Source of the DNA: Echiichthys vipera
Lineage: Eukaryota; Chordata; Actinopteri; Perciformes; Trachinidae
Direction of reading: 5' to 3'
Assembly (NCBI GenBank): GCA_963691815.1
Contig: OY829657.1
Span: 19,237,853 to 19,301,852 of the forward strand
DNA: 64,000 bases
The position numbers were made by a program, and so were the translations under genes. The notes below the pieces were generated by a model. It was not told where the DNA came from. It did not search any database and saw only the letters and a program-made list of their open reading frames with translations. Shown here piece by piece: positions 56,651 through 64,000 of this stretch. Within the stretch, counting starts at the first letter, position 1. Each line of letters opens with the position of its first letter.

Positions 56651-57049
56651 TTGGTGAGATTGGTTAAATGACACATTTGCGCAAATAGAGTGGAAAAAGA
56701 CACTTTGAACTCATTCTAGAGATTGAGATAAAACTAAACTCTTTCAGTGTTTTATTTCAGTGACTCAGTTTGAACTTATATGAAAATCCTATTTTCCTTT
56801 AAAGTTTAAAGTGTTAACTCCACCCAGTCTACGTGTTTTAAGCTCGTGTTGTTTCCCCCTGACTTGCCTGCTAATTTATATTTGCTCTGGATTATAAATA
56901 ACATCCAGTCTTTTGTCCTGTGTGTCTCTTGTGTGCCTTCTCTGCTCTGTAACTTGTTGTTCTTTCAGTCTACGCATCTATTAGTCGTGGTTTGTTGGGA
57001 CTACAAGCTTTGATGGCATTTTAACGAGTTCCTCTTTGCCCCGTGATCA

Positions 57050-57240
57050 TTTCTGTGGGGCGCGTGGGCCGGTGTGCAGGTCTGCAACGCATGCGCGTGT
57101 TTTATCAGTGGCGCGTGCTGCCCTGGCGGACGGGAAGCATAGGCGCCTAATTAGCATACAGCTGCAGTTGCTTTAATGCAGGCTCAACTTCATCCTCCTA
57201 AACCTCATGGCATGCAGGAGGGTTGTAAATATCGTGCTCT
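57050..57240. promoter_or_regulatory. Candidate regulatory element (CpG-rich, E-box and homeodomain cores)
   Basis: An island of CpG-containing, non-repetitive sequence in AT-rich surroundings. It includes CCTAATTAGC (57148-57157), CAGCTG, and two GCGCGTG-like motifs. It is about 2.2 kb upstream of insm1. No coding potential was seen. Confidence 0.25.
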
Positions 57241-58264
57241 CAGTCTCTCCTGGCTTTAGGCCAAGCTGTCAGTGTAATTGCATAGATGATATGATAAAAG
57301 TTGAACATTGTTTTAGAATGTTTTATGTCATGTAAAATCATGTTTCTATATGGCAGGCCTGAATGTCTCCAGCTTTATGCAAATAGTCACTTTAAGATGT
57401 CTAAGCTGTCATATATAGGCCTGATAGTCCGTGGCTTATAAGGGAGCACCACCTAAATGAAGAATTACAATCTGTTATTTCAGTTGCTAGGAAAGTTTAA
57501 TATTTGAGAACATGAACTGCTTTCTCTCAAAGCCAGAAACCAGAGAAGTAACTCGTATAAAGTCTGAAGCTGCTCTCTAGACAATGAATGGGAGGCTGAT
57601 ATAGTTTGTTTTCTTTTTTCTCTTAGAGTTTTATGAAACATAAAATGCCCCCAATTCATGTCTGTGGAGCAGCTCCACACATACTTGATTATATCACAAA
57701 TTTGAGTTTTAGCATTCTAGTTTTTGGATTCGGGGGAGAGTTTATTATGTTTACTAATATGTGTGGACTAATATGTATGAATTTTTGAAAATGGGCATAG
57801 TTCCCCTTCAACTGTATAAGCAGAAGTTGGAGCAGAAGACTGATCCGATTCTGAGCTCCTGGCCTCAGAGCCAGTTCTTACTTCATTGCACCACCTACAG
57901 GATGAAGAATTAATGCTGAGAGCAGGCGACTTCACCTATCCAAAGCATTGCACTCAGATCTCGTTGCATGCTCCCACCATACTGTTTCTGTCAAACATTA
58001 ACTTCAGTTACCAAGGGAGCTGTGGAGCACTTTGATTATTTCACAAAGATTGTTAACCTTATTCTTACCATAAATATACAGATTCCTCCTGTACTTCTCA
58101 TATGAATGATTGGCTCCGTGTGCCCAAGCCAATTTGAAAGTGCAATAGGACATGACTGTAATTGGTGCTCACTACATGGCCACCTCCAATGCATTGTCAA
58201 TCAATTATTGTAATGGATTAGCCGAGGTCTTATTCTGGCTGGTTGTAATCTGATAGAGGGCTCT

Positions 58265-58285
58265 TTCAGCACCATGGAGAGAGCC
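58265..58285 (+). promoter_or_regulatory. RE1/NRSE (REST binding site) candidate
   Basis: A 21-bp match: left half TTCAGCACC, spacer AT, right half GGAGAGAGCC. It agrees at 19 of 21 positions with the RE1 consensus in its ATGG form; the differences are GGAGAG for GGACAG and A for C at position 18. It lies about 3.3 kb upstream of insm1. REST silences neuronal and endocrine genes outside those tissues, so insm1 is the natural target, as inference. Confidence 0.55.
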
Positions 58286-60017
58286 AGTGAGGGACCCAGA
58301 TTTAATCAGGCTGGCTGTGGACACAGCAGAGCCTCAGCTTGAGCCTTTGTCCCTGAAACTGAGAGCCAGCAGGCAGCGACAAGAGAACAATGACACAGTA
58401 GAACAAAAGTGCCAGACTTTAATGAAGTGATTGGTTTTTAAATATAGTTCTGTGGGCCTGTCCAAAACAGCTATTTCTACAGCTAGATGATGGCTCTATT
58501 CTCTTTTATCGTATTCTATTGTTTTTGGTTGTTCTGATCAACCTGTTTATTAGTGTGAATTAATCTGCATATTACTTGCATATTTATTAGGTTTTTTTTC
58601 TGCTGTTGGTTAGTGGTAATATATTTGTCATTTGTTTTTAAACATTCTCTGATTGGCTTTTTATTACACTTTCCAGTCATTTGCCCAAGACAAAAAAAGT
58701 TACAGAAAGTTTATGGAACTTGAATCAAGATAGCACCGATTCTAGTCAATCTTGTGTTTTTAGAGGGGAAACAATAAAGGTGCAGTTCTCTGCCATGTAT
58801 TTAATTGTTCTACCAAAGGTTGCCACTGCTTGATTCACACATTTTGGACTCCTGGTGATTCTCATGGAAGAGCTAGAAAACCATCTGTAGGCACTCTCAG
58901 GGGAGTCAACATGTTGCTATGAAACAACAGTCAGCCAGCACTTGTAAAGAGCAACAATAGTAAAAAGGTTAGCGAGCTTCTAGAAAAGAAGTCAGACTGT
59001 AGCATCCAGAAGATAAATGGGAAAATTGCCTGTTTGGCCATGAGAGTCACAGAGGTCGCTGTCTAGACTTTAAAGTGTACTTTAGAAGGATGCCCACGAG
59101 ACCAGGCTACTGTGAAAAGCCCCGTAAAGTGGTATAGCTCTGCGCTTAAGACTAATGGACCTCGGTGTTGACTGGGAATGTCCCTGATGTCATCTGTACT
59201 TTTGACAATGATGCCGAAATGACAGATGGTTGATGATTCTGGGCTTTTAAGTCATTTCGGAATAAAGGTTCTATGTAGCTGTATAATAAAATGGTCTTTT
59301 TTGCAACATATACTATGTCTAATCCACTGCAAAAAAATTTTATAACGTGCCATATCAACAATTGCAAATGGCTGCTAATGACTTTAGGGAAAACCGTGAA
59401 TGTTTGTGTTGGTTGGAGAACAAATGCTTCCAAGGGACTGCACCAGATTTTCTTTTCTCGCAAAGAGCCTCTTATTAAAAAAAGAGGTCTTCCTGCATAT
59501 CAGGCATATCAGTAGCTGGAGTCCCAGGGGCATGTTTAGCGCTAATTTACTCATCAAAAAACATCCGAGTGTCTCTCGATAATCTCCGCAGTCCATTGGT
59601 TGTTTGGGGTGGAGTCCCCTGTCTAAAAGCATGCCCTGGAATGTTAAACACTAATTCACCTCTGAGCTGTGGAGGTGGATAAAGTGATTGTTCTATCTGG
59701 GAGCTGATTAAAACAGCTCTGGCCTGCTTCTCCCCTCTGCGCTCACCTCTGACGTCCACCACATTCATTTCTGTATTCATGAGCGGATGAGAAAGCGCAG
59801 GCAGAGCGGCTGTCGTATTACAGATAATAAGGCCAGCGGGCAGCACATTCACTGCCACAGGTTTCCCTCTGCCCCTGCTCATTCAATTACTTCACAAGAG
59901 TCCTCTGAGGCACAGCTGCACTATGGGGGTGAAGAGGAGTAAATTGAGGTACATTCATGTAGACACACACACAAGCGCACACACAGATACAAAGAAGTGG
60001 AGGAGACACACGCACAG

Positions 60018-60046
60018 ACACACACACACACACAGACACACACAGA

Positions 60047-60082
<36 letters not shown>
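60018..60082 (+). repeat. Interrupted CA array
   Basis: CA units broken by GA dinucleotides (CACAGACAC). Confidence 0.9.
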
Positions 60083-60085
<3 letters not shown>

Positions 60086-60857
60086 TAGCAAGAGAAGCGA
60101 GCGTATAAAGGGTTTTACTGACAGGCATTTGGCTTAGCACTCAATACATTTCTCACACAAGTAGACTGCAAAAAAGGTCCATCCTCTGTTGTTCACTGGC
60201 TCCCTGAAGATTGTAATGATATTAATAATGACCCCATGTAAGAAAAATGAAATCAGGGACATTGCTCATAGACTCCATATATGAGGTCACCATTATCTTG
60301 ATTAAAGTGTAGACAGATGCTGTATCATCTAGGAGCATGAAAGATGGACTCTGGCAGACCTAATGGGCCATATCCTTCATCTATTGACATATGGAGCTTC
60401 GCAGTGGCCATCTTTCTCATAGCCTTAAACTATTTGTCAGCCGAACTGATTTATGCATAGGATGTATTAAACTCATGTTGAAATTTGTTAAAAACATAAC
60501 CGTTTACTGAATTAACAGTCACAATGTTATATTTTAAACGCTCGAAATATGGAAGAATGTGGACGTTTGTCTGCTGAGTGTGATCTCCCGCTGGAGAAGA
60601 CTGATTGCTGTCCATGGTACTGAACTTATGCCCATGAGTTAACAGTGGCAGCTGCCTCATAGTACCCCACGCTCTATAAAAAACACAGGGCCAGTGGGAA
60701 ATAAAATGTGGTGCCCTATAAATGTCTTCTAGTGCCAAAGTGTTCTGTCATTCTTACATATTCAGATGAGTGGCAATGTGCCCTTAAAACAAGTTTGTTT
60801 CAACATTATTTTTTTTGTAATTATTTGTTTTATTTTGAAAAGTAAAATAATAGTTCT

Positions 60858-61285
60858 CCATTTGGGGAAATATTCTATTTTTGCTTTCTTGCCAATAGTT
60901 AGACAAGAATGCCTCTTCCACTTTAATGACTATACGGCAGGTGATTAGCTTAGCTTAGCTTAGCTTAGTACAGAGACTAGTGCCTTACTCAGTCCAAAGG
61001 CAAAAATATACACCTACCAGTACCTTTTAAAGCTCACAAGATAACACATCTCATTTAAAGTGTAAAAATCATCAGTCATATTGTGACTCCAGTTACTTTA
61101 CCCACTCAAGAAATAGTCAGGCACATACCCTTTAAAACCACTTTTGTCACCTTTGGACAAAACTAGGCTAGCAGTTTCCCCCTGCTTCCAGTCTGTACGC
61201 TAAGCTAAGCTGGCTCCAGCTTCAATGAGAGTTGTATAGTTTTTCTCATCTAACTAACAGCAAAAAGGCCAATAAGCCGATTGCA
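60858..61285. mobile_element. Foldback teleost repeat with inverted TTAGC-rich arms
   Basis: The left arm has TTGCTTTCTTGCCAATAGTTAGA, then (TTAGC)4 at about 60945-60967, then AGTCCAAAGGCAAAAATATA. The right arm carries the inverted counterparts: TTGGACAAAACTAGGCTAGC, CAGTCTGTACGCTAAGCTAAGCTGG, and CTCATCTAACTAACAGCAAAAAGGCC. The element is thus arranged head to head, like a long-TIR nonautonomous element. The wording (AGACTGGAAGCAGGGGGAAA on the opposite strand) is common in percomorph genomes. No coding capacity. Confidence 0.7.
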
Positions 61286-61350
61286 TTTTATTAAGAAACA
61301 AAGATTGTTCAGTTGTGTTCATGCAATATCTCTTTCCTTTCCCCTAACAG

Positions 61351-61402
61351 AAGCTAAGAATACAGTGAGGAGATCTCTGGAGATGACACGTGAAGCCGAA
61401 AG
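61351..61402 (+). other. Orphan exon-like segment
   Basis: A 52-nt segment between a strong acceptor (ctttcccctaacag) and a donor (AAG|GTAATG). One frame is open and reads AKNTVRRSLEMTREAE, a charged helix-like peptide. I do not recognise it and find no partner exon in the window. It may be an exon of a gene to the right, or chance. Confidence 0.2.
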
Positions 61403-64000
61403 GTAATGTTTGAGAGGGCACTGTTATCTTTTATGTCAGGTTTAAATAGACGTGGTAAAACTTTTTCCTTTCAAAGAACATTTGTTGATTTTATATACTA
61501 TCAAATCTCTGGAGAGCAAAAATTAATAAAATATGAGAACATTGGAAATGATTATGTTTTTCTTCTCCCTAATGTGCTAAGCACACTGAACTGAAACCAT
61601 GATCCCAAAACCGCAATACAAACCAAACTGTGGGCTTGTTGAACACATAAAGTGTTCGAGAAATGCATGAACAATTTGGGGCTCAAGTATGTAAGTACAT
61701 CCTTAACATATGTACATTGAGAGAAGAACCTTTTCTTGGCCTTTTATTTGGGAATGTCACATTTCCCAAACAAAGAATTCCCAGAAGTGGAATTCTCTTC
61801 ATTAGACGGCATAATTTGCATTCTCTTATAATTGTGCTGCTTCTTTGACTATTAAATGATCACCCTAATTAGGGAGCATAATAGGGTTAATCAGACTCTG
61901 CTCATCACACTTATTATTATTCCTGCAGAAAATGAAGGAAAAGGATACAGTACTTGATTAATTATATCAGCCTTTTCATCAACTGGGCTACCACTCCCCC
62001 CGCTGAAATTAATATCATGTTGTAAATGGAAGGAAGGAGCTGGCCGGACACAGACAGATGAAAGATTTCACTCAAATTAATTAAGCACTAATTATGCAGT
62101 GGGAGTTGGGAGCAGTTTGCATAATGAGCTCTATCAAAAGAGATCAGTCATGGAGAGGGGCTGCAGAGTTTCTATACAGCATTCAGATTATAGACAGACA
62201 CCACTGCTCAGCATGAAGAGGGCTAGCAGAGAAGTGGGAAGAGGGTTAAAGCACTTTGAAGCTTGAGACGTGAGGTTGAGGAGTGTTTTGTTGGGTTTGT
62301 CAACATGCCGTGAACCAGAAGCTTCCTCACTCGGCATGTATTGTGCCGCGAACGTGGATTATTCTGGTCTCACTTAAAGATATTACAGCAGTCCCGGGGC
62401 TGTGTGTGTGTTGTTTTTTTTGCTCCCCTCAGCTTAAGCATCAGATAATGAATTCCCTGCTCCAGCAAGAGGCAATAAGAACAAAATGTACCTCTAAATT
62501 CGAGCTAATCACAAACAACCTGCATCTACACTCCAGGGAGCTTTAAAGGCCCTAATCACCTCTCACTCCAATTCTTGTGTTCAGTTATTGTTGATCAGGG
62601 AGTGCACTGTGGCTATCTATCTAGACAATAGGAAAGGGGATTAAACAGACAGAAATTCTCCATGTCTTAATCGCCCGTTTAATCACAGCCACTGTGTAGT
62701 GTATGGAGTTTAGTTACTTGAACTGATTTGTGCCACAGCAGCAATCACGCATAGGCCAATCAGGTGCACAGCCCGGCACTGTCCTTCAAGGTCTCCGAGT
62801 GGAATTACAAAGACTATGATTAGTTAATCAAATGAAGAACCCAGTGTCCTTTCTTTATTTGTGTATACACCTTATCTAAATGGAAATTGTATAGCTGAGG
62901 CACTTGCAGAAAGCCACATCTACATGTGAATGATCCTTATTGAGCCCTTGGCAGTGGATACAGAATAAGATCTTTTATTCACAATCATCGTGTTATGACA
63001 TTACAGAGACTTTTTCATGTCTCAATGCTATTTGTTGTCAATGCTCATATGAATGATGCAATCAATCTGTTGTGAAGTAAATCAGGAAGCACTAGACAGC
63101 AACTCTTCAAGCACATGTGATGATGTGAGGCAGAATGTCAAGATTGTATTATTTTCAGAGTGGAGAAAACGGGGGAAGCAGACAGGCTGTGGAAGTAGTC
63201 TAAGACAGCTTATTGATTGAACGTATAGATATAGCCTGGGCCTATGAGTAGATCAAATGTGTAGAACGCATGAGTCTAAATGATGTTTTTGGTACATTTA
63301 GGGCATCCCTTTATGGTTAAGCAGTGATACACCTCATTTTGATAACATTGAGTGAAGAATTAGCCTACATTAGTAAAATAAGGGATAACCCACAAAGCAT
63401 CTAGCTTTGTTGACCTACCAGTCTGGCTAACGTTAGCTAGCAATAAGCTAATGACTTGAAATAAAGTGTCTTCTAAAGAAACTGAGAAAAGGCATACTCT
63501 CATATAGCTTTTCTACATCGTCCATATTATGCTGCTTGGTGACCAAACTTCAATGAATTTAATGTTAAAATTAGCTTTTCAGTTTAATTATTGTTTTTTT
63601 TTTATGGTTAGCTTGTGCGGCGGACATTTAATGGACATCTTGGGTTTATTGAAATGCTCATGCTAAAAAAAAAACAGTTGGCATGGTTTTTTTTTTTTTT
63701 AAAGCATGCTTGTTATGTTCTAGTAACATGGTCACACGGTGATACATGGGGTTTGCTGTATGTTGCTAAATAGGGGTTAAGGGACCTTTAAGAGACTGTG
63801 ATTATTATGGGATGCTACGTTAAGCGTGGAGCACGTGAAAACATAAAACAAGGAAGTGTTGATCTAGACATGAGGCTGAAGTAAAACGTCTGTGCGTGTC
63901 AGTCTTTCACACACAACAATGCTATCATCTTAGGTTAGCCAAAATTGGATTATTGCAGTAAGCCCCGTAGACAAAACAAAAATCTATTTTCTGTTCAAAA

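Larger units (their letters stand above)
55260..64000. other. Upstream flank of insm1, no established gene
   Basis: Nearly 9 kb without a gene I can support. It holds candidate regulatory stretches, an RE1 site, an imperfect CA array (60018-60082), a foldback repeat (60858-61285) and an orphan exon-like segment (61351-61402). Near 63420 are GCTAACGTTAGCTAGC palindromic bases reminiscent of fish repeats. Confidence 0.6.

Noticed and set aside
60945..60967. (TTAGC)n read as interstitial telomeric repeat
   Set aside because: The vertebrate telomere unit is TTAGGG. This run belongs to the foldback repeat.

Overview
This window is vertebrate nuclear DNA, almost certainly from a ray-finned (probably percomorph) fish. 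The genes have introns with GT-AG borders. The DNA is full of very long TG/CA dinucleotide arrays and carries teleost-type interspersed repeats. The two recognisable genes are vertebrate ralgapa2 and insm1. Nothing bacterial, phage-derived or CRISPR-like is present.

Layout. Positions 1-47905 (+ strand) hold the 3' part of a Ral GTPase-activating protein alpha-subunit gene. Sixteen coding exons join without a frame break into the C-terminal 891 residues, ending in a stop at 47903-47905. The exons include the complete Rap/Ral-type GAP domain with its catalytic asparagine. The earlier exons lie to the left of the window. A 3' UTR of perhaps 2.5 kb follows. Positions 53432-54922 (- strand) hold a complete single-exon insm1 gene (496 aa, SNAG repressor motif plus five zinc fingers). 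Its 3' UTR lies to the left, and its promoter (TATA-like box, CCAAT box and E-box) to the right. Positions 55.3-64 kb hold no gene I can establish. They contain candidate regulatory DNA for insm1, notably a near-consensus REST/NRSF (RE1) site at 58265-58285, a foldback teleost repeat at about 60.86-61.29 kb, and one orphan exon-like segment at 61351-61402.

Context. The tail-to-tail arrangement of a RalGAP alpha gene and an INSM gene matches human INSM1-RALGAPA2 (and the paralogous INSM2-RALGAPA1 pair), which is why I favour ralgapa2 over ralgapa1. The proteins do not share a known pathway: one is the catalytic subunit of a cytoplasmic Ral GAP complex, the other a nuclear neuroendocrine repressor. 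The conserved linkage and a 19 kb last-but-one-but-one intron suggest, as inference, that ralgapa2 introns may house insm1 regulatory elements.

The most interesting signals are: (i) a 19 kb ralgapa2 intron with textbook U12 (minor spliceosome) donor and branch-point sequences; (ii) very long TG or CA arrays placed directly beside splice sites of three frame-neutral ralgapa2 exons; (iii) the RE1 site upstream of insm1; (iv) a possible 60-nt cassette exon near the ralgapa2 3' end.
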